A DNA stretch of 64,000 nt from Hydrocarboniphaga effusa AP103 (GCF_000271305.1 NZ_AKGD01000002.1:744001-808000); one strand, 5' to 3'; numbered from the stretch's first letter, positions 36,608 to 46,226 are shown. Made by a program: numbers and translations. Notes: a model not told the origin generated them from the sequence alone.

Positions 36608-36898
36608 ATGGCCGACCAGAAGAACGTGCGATCGAATCAGCCCGACAACCCGGCGCCACCGAATCGATCGTCGCAACAGACACGGCAGAACCCTCAGCCG
36701 CAGGCTCAACAGCAGGCGCATTCGCTCCATCGTCAGCAGCAGCGTGCGATGCCGGGAGAAGTTCGCCAGACCCGGCAGGGCGTCGAAGACGCGCAGCGTT
36801 CACTGGCCGATCGCGAGCGGGAAGAGGCCGATGGCGGAGCGCCCGATGATCTGCTTCCGGGGCGCCAGCCCGCCGGCTGGACATCGCGCAATGTCTAG
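36608..36898 (+). CDS. small Gln-rich disordered protein
   Basis: The 96-residue protein is strongly hydrophilic, with runs of Q, N, P and R (QTRQNPQPQAQQQAHSLHRQ) and an acidic tail (REREEADGGAPDD). No fold, signal or membrane segment is seen. A perfect AGGAGG lies 6 nt before the ATG, supporting translation. I recognise no family. Stress-related small disordered proteins look like this, but no function can be assigned. Confidence 0.65.
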   Translation: MADQKNVRSNQPDNPAPPNRSSQQTRQNPQPQAQQQAHSLHRQQQRAMPGEVRQTRQGVEDAQRSLADREREEADGGAPDDLLPGRQPAGWTSRNV

Positions 36899-36971
36899 CG
36901 TTTGCGACCGGCATTGAATCGTTGGATTCCGAGTGGAGGCTCGCGAGGCTACGGCTGCAGTCGATGAGGCG

Positions 36972-37787
36972 TCAGCAGCGCCTTACGACCAGCACGGTGA
37001 AGTGCGCGGCAGTGCGCAGCCCCGGAGACGCTTCCAGTCGTGCTCGCCTTTCAGGGCGGGCCTTCCAGACGTAAGGGGTCATCGCCAGCAGGTCTCGCAA
37101 GGCCTGCTGGCCTAGATCGAGTTCGTTGCGGATGTTCAGGTGCCGATCGAGTGTGAAGCCGTCTCCGAGTTCGCCGAGGAATTTTTCGGGCTCGTGCGCT
37201 TGCACGGTTTCGAACAGACCGGCGCGCAGGCTCCAGAGATGGTCCGGGGCCGGCGTGACGATGACGAGATGCCCGCCATGCTCGATGACACGGCGAAGCT
37301 CGCTTACATGCAGTTGCGTGAACAGATTGGTGACGAGATCGAGCGACCGATCAGCGAACGGCAGTGAAGCCCCGCTGCCGACTATCCAGCGAATGCCACG
37401 ATACCGCCTGGCTGCGAGCTGGATCGCGGGCTTGGCGATGTCGAGACCGGCGACTTCGACTTCGACTTCGCTTTCGGAAGCGCCGAGCGCACTCGTGTAG
37501 TAGCCCTCGCCACAGCCGAGGTCGAGAATGCGACGCGCACCGAGTTCGTCCGCGAGCGAGTGGAGGGCCTTGCGCAGCGGAGCGTAGTGTCCTGCCTCGA
37601 GAAACGCGCGACGCGCCCGCAGGCTTTCGGCGCTGTCTCCGGGTGATGGACTGTTCTTCTGCTGCGGGAGCAGCAGGTTCACGTAGCCTTCGCGCGCCAC
37701 ATCGAAACTGTGGCGATTGGTACAGGACCAGACTTGGGCGTGCTGCTCGAGTGGGGAGCGGCAGACGGGGCAGGTGATAAGCAGCAT
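36972..37787 (-). CDS. rlmA: 23S rRNA (guanine-N1-)-methyltransferase RlmA-type
   Basis: The 271-residue protein has an N-terminal zinc finger (CPVCRSPL...WSCTNRHSFD) followed by REGYVNLLLPQQKNSPSPGD, a signature of RlmA, and a class I SAM-methyltransferase core (ILDLGCGEGYYTSAL, VTNLFTQLHVSELRRV, MTPYVWKA). It methylates G745-type guanine of 23S rRNA in E. coli. The start at MLLITCPVC fits the family; the frame extends upstream without coding character. Confidence 0.92.
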   Translation of the reverse strand: MLLITCPVCRSPLEQHAQVWSCTNRHSFDVAREGYVNLLLPQQKNSPSPGDSAESLRARRAFLEAGHYAPLRKALHSLADELGARRILDLGCGEGYYTSALGASESEVEVEVAGLDIAKPAIQLAARRYRGIRWIVGSGASLPFADRSLDLVTNLFTQLHVSELRRVIEHGGHLVIVTPAPDHLWSLRAGLFETVQAHEPEKFLGELGDGFTLDRHLNIRNELDLGQQALRDLLAMTPYVWKARPERRARLEASPGLRTAAHFTVLVVRRC

Positions 37788-37941
37788 CGAACGGGTCGGC
37801 GCGGGCGAGGCGCGATTGTGCCGCAAGCCTGCACCGGCTTACATCGGATTCGATGGCATGCGATTCGATGCAGAGATGGCAGCGCCCATGAAAAACGGCG
37901 AGATCCCTGCGGACCTCGCCGTCGGAAACCACCGGCCTCGC

Positions 37942-38487
37942 TCAGAAGTTGTAGCGGGCGCCGAGTTCGAGACGATCATCGTCGCCGGTCTGCAGGCCGG
38001 CCACGAGATCGACCCGTGGAGCGATCGTGAACAGACCGGTCACGCGGAACGAGGTGAGCGAATCATCGAGAACATCGAGGTAGCGCACTTCCGGAATCAG
38101 CTGGATGGGCAGATTGGGAACCTGCCAGCGGAGTCCGGCGCGCAGGCCGAAGCCGGTGTCATCGTCGATGTCATAGTCGATGCGCTCGAAGGTTCCACCG
38201 GCGAAGAAATCGAGATCCTTCTGCAGGGGCGCATGATAGATCGCGCCGATCGAGAGTTGAGAGAGGTCATCCCAATCGTTGTATTCCGCGATCAGCGCGA
38301 CCTGCGGCGCGATGTCGAAAGAGCCACCGAGCCGGAATCCGCTTTCGTCGTCACCGTAATCGAGATCGATACTGGTATAGCCGCCTTCGATGTAGGTGTA
38401 GTTGAAGGCCGAAGCGGCGGGTGCTGCAAGCAAAGCCGCAACGGTGGAGACCGCCGCAAGTGCATTGCGGATGGGGGTACGGACCAT
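37942..38487 (-). CDS. Ax21-like outer-membrane beta-barrel protein
   Basis: The 181-residue protein has a signal peptide (MVRTPIRNALAAVSTVAALL, cleavage after ASA) and an eight-strand-like barrel: YTYIEGGYTSIDLDYGDD, FRLGGSFDIAPQVALIAEYN, then repeated amphipathic strands ending LELGARYNF with a terminal Phe. The YIEGGY opening resembles the Ax21/Omp21 proteins of xanthomonads. AAGGAG is 5 nt before ATG 38487. Very acidic loops are notable. Confidence 0.82.
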   Translation of the reverse strand: MVRTPIRNALAAVSTVAALLAAPAASAFNYTYIEGGYTSIDLDYGDDESGFRLGGSFDIAPQVALIAEYNDWDDLSQLSIGAIYHAPLQKDLDFFAGGTFERIDYDIDDDTGFGLRAGLRWQVPNLPIQLIPEVRYLDVLDDSLTSFRVTGLFTIAPRVDLVAGLQTGDDDRLELGARYNF

Positions 38488-38569
38488 GTTCACTCCTTGG
38501 ATCGTTGTTATGTCGACATCGGCGCCGCTTGTGTGAGCGGTCGGTCGGCAGCTTGCTCAGGGCCGCCTT

Positions 38570-38584
38570 AATTCATTCTGAATT
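38570..38584. promoter_or_regulatory. 15-bp palindrome in the rlmA/OMP-glk intergenic region
   Basis: AATTCA-TTC-TGAATT is a perfect inverted repeat in an AT-rich part of the 297-bp gap between the divergent OMP and glucokinase genes. It looks like an operator; no regulator can be named. The remainder of the gap shows no other feature. Confidence 0.35.
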
Positions 38585-38784
38585 TTCTATTGCGTCCAAG
38601 CACTTGCATGTTGGTCGCCATGTTGCTAGCGGGTGTATTGCGTCGGCGCAAATCCCGTTTGCGCGTTTCTTCGTGAGCCTTGCGAGCCAGTGGCGCGAAT
38701 TCAGCCGCAGGCTCAGCCGGTCCTGTTTATCGTTCGCTCCACGGCTATCATCGCTTCACAACGCGACACGCACGGGAGATCGGC

Positions 38785-39777
38785 ATGCAGCTGGCGGCAT
38801 CCAATTCAATTGAGGATTCCATTCTGGTGGCCGACATCGGCGGCACCAATGCACGATTCGCGTTCACTCATGCCGGCCAGGAGCGCACGCCGTTGCTCGC
38901 GCAGCATCGTGTCGCAACTGCGGATTTCGCCACGCTCAGCGGTGCACTGCTCGATTACCTATCGCGCCACCCCGAGCAACGGCCGACTCGCGCGGTTCTG
39001 GCGGTAGCCTCGGCCGTCACCGGCGATGCGATCAAGATCACCAACAATCCCTGGGCGTTCTCGATCAGCCAGCTCGGTCGAGAGATCGGCATGCCAGTGG
39101 AGGTGATCAACGATTTCACCGCGATGGCGAGCGTGCTTCCGGCCTTGCAGATCGACGATCTTCAAGCGGTCGGCGAAGCCCGGCCTTCCAATCGCGCCCT
39201 GGCCACGAGCCGCTGCTACGCCGTCGTCGGGCCCGGCACCGGCCTCGGTGTCGGCGGCGTGATCGTGCAGAACGGTCGTGCGGTGGTGATTCAATCCGAA
39301 GGTGGCCATGTGGGCTTCGCTCCGGGCAACGCGTATGAGCTCGAGCTGCTCAAGGTGTTGCTGACGCGCTATCCACGGGTATCGGCCGAGCGCCTGATCT
39401 CGGGCAGTGGGCTCGGCAATCTGCTGCAGGCCGTGGCGTCGGTCGAAGGTCTGGCGACGCTCGAGCTCACGCCAGCGCAGATCACCGAGACCGCGGCGGC
39501 CGATCCGGATGGACTTTGCGCTCGCACGCTGCGCGTATTCTCGGAGTTGCTCGGCAGTTTCGCGGGCGACGTGGCGCTCGCACTCGGGGCCTGGGATGGC
39601 GTGTTTCTTCCCGGTGGAGTCACGCAGAAACTGCTCCCCTGGATCAGGGACGGGGGCTTTCGCCGGCGCTTCGAAGACAAGGGCCGGCATTCGGCGATTC
39701 TGCAGCGCATCCCGACGCAGATCATCACGCATCCGCAGGCCGGGCTGCTCGGCGCCGCGGTGCACGCCATCGGCTGA
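38785..39777 (+). CDS. glk: glucokinase
   Basis: Glk phosphorylates glucose with ATP. The 330-residue protein shows the phosphate-1 motif LVADIGGTNARFAF, ITNNPWAFS and INDFTAMA with the catalytic Asp, VGPGTGLGVGGVI, and SEGGHVGFAPGN, all typical of the bacterial Glk (hexokinase-like) family. I start at MQLAASN, preceded by GGGAGAT. Confidence 0.95.
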   Translation: MQLAASNSIEDSILVADIGGTNARFAFTHAGQERTPLLAQHRVATADFATLSGALLDYLSRHPEQRPTRAVLAVASAVTGDAIKITNNPWAFSISQLGREIGMPVEVINDFTAMASVLPALQIDDLQAVGEARPSNRALATSRCYAVVGPGTGLGVGGVIVQNGRAVVIQSEGGHVGFAPGNAYELELLKVLLTRYPRVSAERLISGSGLGNLLQAVASVEGLATLELTPAQITETAAADPDGLCARTLRVFSELLGSFAGDVALALGAWDGVFLPGGVTQKLLPWIRDGGFRRRFEDKGRHSAILQRIPTQIITHPQAGLLGAAVHAIG

Positions 39778-39836
39778 GGCGGCGAGGCGGCAGCCCGGTG
39801 CTATGCTCGCCGGGCACTTCTGCGAGGCCCGCCGTC

Positions 39837-40109
39837 ATGTGCCGCAACATCAAGACGCTGTTCAACTTCGAGCCGCCCGCGACCGACGACGAAATCCACG
39901 CTTCTGCGCTGCAGTTCGTGCGCAAGCTCAGCGGTTTCAACAAGCCATCAAAGATCAACGAGGCGGCGTTCGAGCAAGCTGTCGAGCAAATCACCGAAGC
40001 GGCACGCACGCTGATCGAGTCGCTCGTCACGCTCGCGCCTCCGCGTGACCGCGAGGCCGTGAGCGCCAAGGCGATGGCCGATTCGGCACGCCGCTTCGGC
40101 CGCGCCTGA
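39837..40109 (+). CDS. DUF2277 protein
   Basis: The 90-residue protein begins MCRNIKTLFNFEPPATDDEI and continues LQFVRKLSGFNKPSKINEAA and VTLAPPRDREA. This is the complete DUF2277 pattern, a small helical protein of unknown function with an invariant MCRNI start. It lies 59 bp after glk. Confidence 0.92.
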   Translation: MCRNIKTLFNFEPPATDDEIHASALQFVRKLSGFNKPSKINEAAFEQAVEQITEAARTLIESLVTLAPPRDREAVSAKAMADSARRFGRA

Positions 40110-40144
40110 GCCGCTCCGCACCTCGTTACGAGACGACCGCGTCC

Positions 40145-40450
40145 ATGTACGTCGTGATCTTCCGGGCTCGCGTGCGCGAGTTCGACGACGCATATTCCAG
40201 AGCCGCCGCGCAGCTGCGCGAGCTCGCGCTGAGCCAGTTCGGCTGCATCGAGTTCCATGCGCTCACCGAAGGAGCTGACGAGATCGCGCTGTCGTACTGG
40301 CCCGACGAGGCGAGCATCCGGGCCTGGAAGGCGCACGCCGATCATCTGCTCGCCCAGCGCCTCGGCCGCGAGCGCTGGTACGAGTCGTATCAGGTGCAGA
40401 TCGCCCGGATCACGCGCGACTACCGACACGGCGACCGTGCAGCCCCGTGA
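40145..40450 (+). CDS. antibiotic biosynthesis monooxygenase (ABM) domain protein
   Basis: The 101-residue ferredoxin-like-fold protein has MYVVIFRARVREFDDAYS, LSQFGCIEFHALTEGADEIA and YWPDEASIRAWKAHADHLLA, where the W-x-x-H-x-x-H segment is usual in ABM/DUF4188-type quinol or heme monooxygenases. It is probably co-transcribed with the DUF2277 gene 35 bp upstream. The substrate is unknown. Confidence 0.82.
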   Translation: MYVVIFRARVREFDDAYSRAAAQLRELALSQFGCIEFHALTEGADEIALSYWPDEASIRAWKAHADHLLAQRLGRERWYESYQVQIARITRDYRHGDRAAP

Positions 40451-40499
40451 TGCGCGGACGCGCTACCATCGCGCACGTCATGGCAACGAGGAGATTCGG

Positions 40500-40898
40500 A
40501 TGAACGGGCAAAGGATGCCGGGTGTGCGCACCGTCTACGGTGTGCTGCTGACCACCGCGGTGTTGACGATCGGCGCTACGCTCGCGGGCTGTGCGGGTAA
40601 CGGACCGATCATCGACCGCACCGGTGTCGACGAGAAGCGCTACGCGAGCGACCTGTCCGAATGCAGGACCTACGCGAGCGAAGTCTCGACCGGCAAGGCC
40701 GCGGGCAAGAGCGCCATCGCGGGGGCGGTCGTGGGCGCCGCCATCGGTGCGATCACCGGCAACAGCACTTCGGTTGCGCGCGGCGCCGGTGTCGGCGGTG
40801 TCGCGGGCGGTGCCAGCGGTGCGGTATCGGGCGAGCAATCCAAGGATCAGGTCGTCAAGAACTGCCTGCGCGGCCGCGGGTACAAGGTTCTCAACTAG
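40500..40898 (+). CDS. glycine-zipper lipoprotein
   Basis: The 132-residue protein has a lipoprotein signal ending TLAGC and a Gly-zipper membrane segment (AIAGAVVGAAIGAITGNSTS, then GVGGVAGGASGAVSG), as in SlyB/Pcp-type and DUF-annotated OmpA-like glycine-zipper proteins. The N-terminal soluble part has two cysteines, one in LSECRTYAS, and the tail another (KNCLRGRGY), a likely disulfide. It is probably in the outer or inner membrane facing the periplasm. Confidence 0.85.
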   Translation: MNGQRMPGVRTVYGVLLTTAVLTIGATLAGCAGNGPIIDRTGVDEKRYASDLSECRTYASEVSTGKAAGKSAIAGAVVGAAIGAITGNSTSVARGAGVGGVAGGASGAVSGEQSKDQVVKNCLRGRGYKVLN

Positions 40899-41788
40899 CA
40901 GTTCAACAGCGGGTTCTCACGCAGCCTCGCGACGGCGAGATCGACGAAGGCTCTCACCTTCGCTGGCGCCTGTCTTCCGGCTGGGTAGAGCACGTGGATC
41001 GGAAACGGTGGCTCTTCGTGTCGGTCGAGCACGATCCGCAGACGGCCTTCGAGCAGGGCCGGGCCGATCTGGTAATGCAGAACGCGCGTGATGCCCCAGC
41101 CTGCGACCGCGGCTGCGATGCCCGCTTCGTTGGAGTTGCTGAGCAGCGTGGGCTCGATGTTCACGCGCTGGTCGTCGCGAAAGCGCCACTCCGACGAGGC
41201 CCAGGCGCTGGTCGAGGCCGCGACGCGATGATGCTTGAGGTCCGTCGGCGTTGCCGGCACGCCGTGGCGCTCGAAGTAGCCCGGCGATCCGCAGACGACC
41301 CGCCGCACGGAGCCGACCCTCACCGCGCTGAAGCCCGAATCCGGCAGATGGCCGATGCGCACCGCCACATCGACGCCTTCTTCGACGATGTTGACCGTGC
41401 GATCGACGAAGAGGGTTCTCGCAGACAGCATCGGATGCAGGTCGAGGCATTCGAGCACGATCGGCAGCACGTAAAGCTGCCCGAACAGCATCGGCGCTGT
41501 CACCGTCAGGGTTCCCGAGGGCCTGGCGTAGGAGCCGGCCGCCGCGGCCTCGGCTTCGACGATGTCGGCGAGGATGCGCCGGCAGTCTTCGAAGTAGCGG
41601 TCGCCAGCTTCGGTGAGCTTGACCGCGCGTGTCGTGCGGACGAACAGCTTGGCCCCGATGAGTCCTTCTAGCGCCGCAACGGAGCGCGTGATGGCCGGAG
41701 CGCTCATGTGCAGCAGCCGCGCGGTCTCCGCGAAGCTTTTCGTCTCCGCGACTTTCACGAAAATGCGCATGGCGTGCCAGCGGTCCAT
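40895..41788 (-). CDS. LysR-family regulator
   Basis: The 297-residue protein begins MDRWHAMRIFVKVAETKSFA with the HTH LLHMSAPAITRSVAALEGLI, then FVRTTRAVKLTEAGDRYFED and a substrate domain. It belongs to the CrgA/DmlR-like branch. It is on the same strand 190 bp downstream of the PNPOx-reductase fusion and GST genes and is the natural candidate regulator of that unit. It overlaps the end of the convergent lipoprotein gene by 4 bases. Confidence 0.9.
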   Translation of the reverse strand: MDRWHAMRIFVKVAETKSFAETARLLHMSAPAITRSVAALEGLIGAKLFVRTTRAVKLTEAGDRYFEDCRRILADIVEAEAAAAGSYARPSGTLTVTAPMLFGQLYVLPIVLECLDLHPMLSARTLFVDRTVNIVEEGVDVAVRIGHLPDSGFSAVRVGSVRRVVCGSPGYFERHGVPATPTDLKHHRVAASTSAWASSEWRFRDDQRVNIEPTLLSNSNEAGIAAAVAGWGITRVLHYQIGPALLEGRLRIVLDRHEEPPFPIHVLYPAGRQAPAKVRAFVDLAVARLRENPLLNC

Positions 41789-41978
41789 CGATATCCCTTT
41801 GCGGCGGTGGGTTTCCAGCGTCGTCACCAGAACAATCGAGCGAGAGTCTCGGCCTGCAGTTCCGGATCATGGATCAGCAGATCCCGATAGGTGTCGTCTT
41901 GCTGCCCGCGGTGATCCTCGGGCCGCATCAGGCGACCGCGCAGCCATGGCCAGCACCCGACGGCCGACGGCGCGAGCA

Positions 41979-44054
41979 TCATAGTGCGAGCTCGATGCGG
42001 TTCTCGACATCGGCTGGTGTCTGCGCCGGCACCGCGCAGCAGATCAGTACCTCGCCGTCGGGCACGCTCGCGCTTGGCGGCTGGGGATACGTCACGCTGC
42101 CGGCCAGCAGTTGGGTTCGACAGCTTCCGCAGCTGCCCGCGCGGCAACTGAATGCGGGGCTCAGGCCGCGCGATTCCGCCAGTTCGAGCAGCGTTCCGGA
42201 TTGCGGTGTCCAGCGGGCTTCCTTGAGCGAACCGGTGAACACCACCGGCACATTCTTCGTCGAGGCGGGTGCGGAAGGAGGCGGTGTCGCCGCGAGCTGC
42301 GAGGTCCTGATCAGCGACGAAGGCCCGAAGGCTTCGGCGTGAATCCGCTGGTCCACGATCTGGTAGCCGCGCAGGCCGTCGTAGAGCGACTGCGTGAATT
42401 GTGGCGGTCCGCAGAGATAGAAATCGTAGTCGTCGAACGGCAGGAAACGGCTCAGCAGGGCCATGTCGATGCGGCCCGCCGCGTCGTAGTCGACGCCTGG
42501 CTCGGCGCCATCGGGATCGCTGAGCACCCGCACGATGCGAACCGCGCCGGCTGATGCATTCGCGAGCTCCGAAAGCTCCTGCCCGAAGGCCCGGTCCGCC
42601 TTCGACCGCGTGGAGTAAAACAGGATGCTCGGTCGTATGCCGCGCGTCCGCAGGCCTTCGTAGACCACATGCCGGAGCATCGCGAGCAGCGGCGTGATGC
42701 CGACGCCTGCGGCCAGCAGCACCGCCGGTCGTTTCTCGCGCGCATCGATGGTGAAGCTTCCGCCCGGCGCCCGCGCTTCGATGATGTCGCCCACGCGGAC
42801 GACGTCGTGCAAATGATTCGACGCAAGACCCTCGCGCTTCACGCTGATGCGGTAGCTCGCATCCGAAGGCGCGACCGACAGCGTGTAGGTTCGGATCTGG
42901 GGCTTGTCGAGGCCCGGAATCGACAGCCGGATCGGCAGATGCTGGCCCGCCTGATGCGCAGCGAGACCGGCTCCATCGTTCGGCTGCAGGTGAAACGAGC
43001 GAATCGAGGCGCTCTCGTCGACGATCTTCGTCACCTTGAATGGCCGCCATTGCGTCGCGAGCTCGGCCGCGCGCAGGCGATCCGCGGCCTGCGTCCAATC
43101 GCCGGTCATCAGCGAGTTTGGAGACCAGCCGTCTTGACGGAAAGCCCAGCGCAGCGCGAGTGCCGCGGGCCTGCGCACGATGCGGCTCGCGCGAAACGTC
43201 CAGAGCCGCTCGGCACCCTGGAACGAGGCGATCTCCGGCGAGTCGAGCAGCACTTCGGCTTTGCCGGTCATCTGCAGCAGATCGCCGCTTTCGAAGTCGA
43301 CGAAGACCAGACCGGCCTTGCCGTTCGACAGAATGTTGCCGAGCGTGTTGAAGAACAGGTTGCCGGCGAAATCGGGAATGGTCAGCGTGCCGTCGTCGGC
43401 GACGCGAACGAAGCCCGCCTTGCCGCCGCGGTGCGAGACATCCACCTGCCGACGATCCTCGCGCTCGGCGTAAGAGGCGACGAAGAACGTATCGGCCGCT
43501 TCGATCATGCGGCGGGCCTCCGCATCGAGCTGCGCGCTTTCGTGAACCTTTGCAGCGGACACCTCGCCCGGCTCGCGCACGAAGCGATAGTCGCGATGCT
43601 GGATGTATTGCGGGCAGTTGCCGTAACTCTGATCGACCTCGAAGTGCAGCGCTTCGTCGTCGACCGCGCGCAGAAGGCCGTTGACCCGATTGCGCCGGCG
43701 CGTGTGCAGCTCGATGCCGAGCAGGCCGATCGCAGCGCCGGCCTTCCAGCCGTCGCTCGCCGGGTCGCCGGCATCGCGTCGCAGCTGGATATCGAGCGTG
43801 GTCGGCGTCGGCGACGAGATGAAGCCCGGCGTGCCGGTGATCAAGGTTGCCCAGGCGTCGTCGCGGCGATCGACGCTGCCGACGACGACGAACGGAATCT
43901 GAGCGTAGAACGCGCGATGCTGGTCGGGCATGAAGTCGCGAATCACGCGCTGCCCGATGGCGTCCATGCGCTCGGCGACGCCGGCCCGGCTCTGGAGCGT
44001 TTTTTCACCGGCGTGCCAGGTTTCCAGCTTCTTTCGTGCCGGCGTCGCGTTCAT
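41979..44054 (-). CDS. three-domain fusion: PNPOx-like, FAD/NAD(P) reductase, 2Fe-2S ferredoxin
   Basis: This 691-residue protein combines three parts. Residues about 45-330 are a pyridoxamine-phosphate-oxidase-like FMN split barrel (FYAQIPFVVVGSVDRRDDAW, GLLGIELHTRRRNRVNG). About 355-590 is a ferredoxin-reductase module with FAD motif (RTYTLSVAP) and NAD motif (AAGVGITPLLAMLRHV). About 610-691 is a plant-type ferredoxin with cysteines C637, C642, C645 and C672/673 (CRAGSCGSC, ICCAVP). An FMN/FAD/Fe-S chain from NAD(P)H to an oxidisable substrate is implied. The start MNATPARKK follows the GST gene by 31 bp. Confidence 0.9.
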   Translation of the reverse strand: MNATPARKKLETWHAGEKTLQSRAGVAERMDAIGQRVIRDFMPDQHRAFYAQIPFVVVGSVDRRDDAWATLITGTPGFISSPTPTTLDIQLRRDAGDPASDGWKAGAAIGLLGIELHTRRRNRVNGLLRAVDDEALHFEVDQSYGNCPQYIQHRDYRFVREPGEVSAAKVHESAQLDAEARRMIEAADTFFVASYAEREDRRQVDVSHRGGKAGFVRVADDGTLTIPDFAGNLFFNTLGNILSNGKAGLVFVDFESGDLLQMTGKAEVLLDSPEIASFQGAERLWTFRASRIVRRPAALALRWAFRQDGWSPNSLMTGDWTQAADRLRAAELATQWRPFKVTKIVDESASIRSFHLQPNDGAGLAAHQAGQHLPIRLSIPGLDKPQIRTYTLSVAPSDASYRISVKREGLASNHLHDVVRVGDIIEARAPGGSFTIDAREKRPAVLLAAGVGITPLLAMLRHVVYEGLRTRGIRPSILFYSTRSKADRAFGQELSELANASAGAVRIVRVLSDPDGAEPGVDYDAAGRIDMALLSRFLPFDDYDFYLCGPPQFTQSLYDGLRGYQIVDQRIHAEAFGPSSLIRTSQLAATPPPSAPASTKNVPVVFTGSLKEARWTPQSGTLLELAESRGLSPAFSCRAGSCGSCRTQLLAGSVTYPQPPSASVPDGEVLICCAVPAQTPADVENRIELAL

Positions 44055-44085
44055 GGCTTTGCCCCGCGCGTGGGCTTGGGACGGC

Positions 44086-44703
44086 TCAGACCGCGGCCGA
44101 GAGCCCGGCGCGGCTCTGTCTGAACGGCACAAAGCCCGGCAGTGCTTCGATCCTGCGCAGCAAGGCGTTCACGCGCGGATACGCGGAGAGATCGACGTTG
44201 CCTTCCGGGGCGCGGGCGACGTAGCTGTAGATCGCCACGTCGGCGATGGTCGGCCGGGTCCCGACGAGCCACTCGCGATCGGCGAGATGTGACTCGATCC
44301 TGCCGAGGATGACGTGCGCGCGGGCGATCACTTCATCGGTATTGAAGCTGGCGCCGAACACGGTCACGAGCCGGGCGGCGGCGGGACCGTAAGCGATCTC
44401 GCCCGCCGCGACCGACAGCCAGCGCTGCACCGCAGCGGCTTCGGCCGGCGCATCGGGTAACCAGTCGTTGCGGCGGTGCTTCTTGGCGAGGTAGACGAGG
44501 ATGGCGCCCGAATCGGGGACTACGACGCCGTCGTCGTCGAGCACCGGCACCTGTCCGAACGGATTCAGCGCCAGGAATGCAGGCTGCTTGTGAGCGCCCG
44601 CCATGAGATCGACTTCCACCAGCTCGTGCTGCAGGCCGAGCAGGGAAACGAACAGCTGAGCGCGATGCGCATTGCCGGACAACGGATGGGTGTAAAGCTT
44701 CAT
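44086..44703 (-). CDS. glutathione S-transferase
   Basis: The 205-residue protein begins [20 protein letters not shown] with the GST N-terminal domain ([20 protein letters not shown]) and an alpha-helical C-domain ending [20 protein letters not shown]. It is first in the unit with the fusion reductase and LysR genes, suggesting joint handling of an electrophile. A palindrome lies 110 bp upstream. Confidence 0.9.
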   Translation of the reverse strand: MKLYTHPLSGNAHRAQLFVSLLGLQHELVEVDLMAGAHKQPAFLALNPFGQVPVLDDDGVVVPDSGAILVYLAKKHRRNDWLPDAPAEAAAVQRWLSVAAGEIAYGPAAARLVTVFGASFNTDEVIARAHVILGRIESHLADREWLVGTRPTIADVAIYSYVARAPEGNVDLSAYPRVNALLRRIEALPGFVPFRQSRAGLSAAV

Positions 44704-44812
44704 GACGAGGCCTCCAGCGGCGTGTTCGGGGGATCGGGACCGTTCCCTTTCCGCCCGAACAGCTTGGCCCGCGGCGCGTACTGCGGGAATCACCGTTGTC
44801 GGCACTGGATCA

Positions 44813-44827
44813 TTGCGTGGAACGCAA
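44813..44827. promoter_or_regulatory. candidate LysR box upstream of the GST unit
   Basis: TTGCGT-GGA-ACGCAA is a perfect 15-bp inverted repeat; its inner 13 bases satisfy T-N11-A. It is about 110 bp upstream of the GST start and could bind the LysR protein encoded at 40895-41788. Confidence 0.5.
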
Positions 44828-44833
44828 CAAACG

Positions 44834-44868
44834 AACGGCCTGTGGCGAGTCGATCGCCACAGGCCGTT
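44834..44868 (-). terminator. terminator-like hairpin after the thiolase gene
   Basis: AACGGCCTGTGGCGA and TCGCCACAGGCCGTT form perfect 15-bp arms around a 5-nt loop. On the minus strand the hairpin is followed by CGTTTGTTG, a short T-rich tract. It lies 18 bp past the thiolase stop. Confidence 0.65.
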
Positions 44869-44886
44869 GAGGGGGCTCGCGACGAC

Positions 44887-46071
44887 TCAGATCAGTTCGA
44901 TCGCGAGCGCGGTGGCTTCACCGCCGCCGATGCAGAGCGTCGCCAGGCCGCGCTTGAGCTTGCGGTTCCTGAGCGCGTGCAGCAGCGTCACCAGCACGCG
45001 CGCACCGCTGGCGCCGATCGGATGGCCGAGCGCGCAGGCGCCGCCGTTGACGTTGACCTTCTCGTGCGGAATGCCGAGCTCGGCCATCGCCGCCATCGGC
45101 ACCACCGCGAAGGCTTCGTTGATCTCGTAGAGATCGACGTCGGCCGCGGTCCAGCCGATGCGCGAGAACAGCTTCTGCATCGCCCCGACCGGGGCGGTGG
45201 TGAACCAGCCCGGTTCCTGCGCGTGCATGCTGTGGCCGAGCACGCGGGCGATCGGCTTCAGGCCGAGCTCGGCGGCCTTGCTCGCGCGCATCAGCACGAG
45301 CGCGGCGGCGCCGTCGTTGATCGACGAGCTCGAAGCCGCGGTGATGGTTCCGTCCTTCTTGAACGCGGGCTTGAGCGTGGGGATCTTGTCGAGCTTGATC
45401 TTGCCGGGGCCTTCGTCGACCGACACCACGGTTTCGCCGCTGCGATCGCGCACGGTCACCGGCACGATCTCGTCGGCGAAAGCGCCGTTGGCGATCGCGG
45501 CCTGCGCGCGCTGCACCGAGGCGGTCGCGAAGGCGTCCTGATCCTGGCGGCTGAACTTGTACTTGGCGGCGCAATCTTCGCCGAAGGTGCCCATCGAGCG
45601 GCCGGCCTCGTAGGCATCCTCGAGACCGTCGAGCATCATGCTGTCGAAGATCGGCGAGTGGCCCATGCGATAGCCGCCGCGGCCCTTGCTGAGCAAAAAC
45701 GGGGCGCCGGTCATGCTCTCCATGCCACCGGCGACGACGATGTCGGCGCTGCCCGCGACGATCGCATCGTGGGCGATCATGACCGCCTTGAGGCCCGAGC
45801 CGCAGACCTTGCCGATGGTTGTGCAGGGCGTGCCGAGCGACAGGCCGGCCTTGAGCGCGGCCTGGCGTGCCGGCGCCTGGCCGACGCCGGCCGTGAGCAC
45901 GCAGCCCATCAGCACTTCGGAAACCGAATCACCGGCGAGCCCGGCCTTGGCGAGCGCCCCGCGGATCGCCGTGGCGCCGAGCTCGGGCACCGGAACGTCC
46001 TTGAACGCGCCCTGGAAGGCGCCCATGGGCGTTCGGACGGCGGAGACGATGACGACGGGATCGCTGGACAT
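44887..46071 (-). CDS. acetyl-CoA C-acetyltransferase (thiolase)
   Basis: The 394-residue thiolase has the nucleophile C90 in VCGSGLKAV, the catalytic [16 protein letters not shown] histidine and the C-terminal CIGGG cysteine. [17 protein letters not shown] matches biosynthetic thiolases (PhaA/AtoB type). It condenses or cleaves acetoacetyl-CoA. I start at [15 protein letters not shown]. It has no partner beta-oxidation genes next to it. Confidence 0.94.
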   Translation of the reverse strand: MSSDPVVIVSAVRTPMGAFQGAFKDVPVPELGATAIRGALAKAGLAGDSVSEVLMGCVLTAGVGQAPARQAALKAGLSLGTPCTTIGKVCGSGLKAVMIAHDAIVAGSADIVVAGGMESMTGAPFLLSKGRGGYRMGHSPIFDSMMLDGLEDAYEAGRSMGTFGEDCAAKYKFSRQDQDAFATASVQRAQAAIANGAFADEIVPVTVRDRSGETVVSVDEGPGKIKLDKIPTLKPAFKKDGTITAASSSSINDGAAALVLMRASKAAELGLKPIARVLGHSMHAQEPGWFTTAPVGAMQKLFSRIGWTAADVDLYEINEAFAVVPMAAMAELGIPHEKVNVNGGACALGHPIGASGARVLVTLLHALRNRKLKRGLATLCIGGGEATALAIELI

Positions 46072-46226
46072 GGCGGGCTCCAAATTGAGGTGCCGCACCA
46101 TACCGCAGCAGTCGATTCCGCACAGTGGCGGTAGCCGCCATTATTCGCGCTGCGATGGCGGTTTTTGTCGTCAGGCCAGACGGTGGTGTCGCCCGGAAAG
46201 TTGGCTGGGCGCGGCTGCCGCGATGC

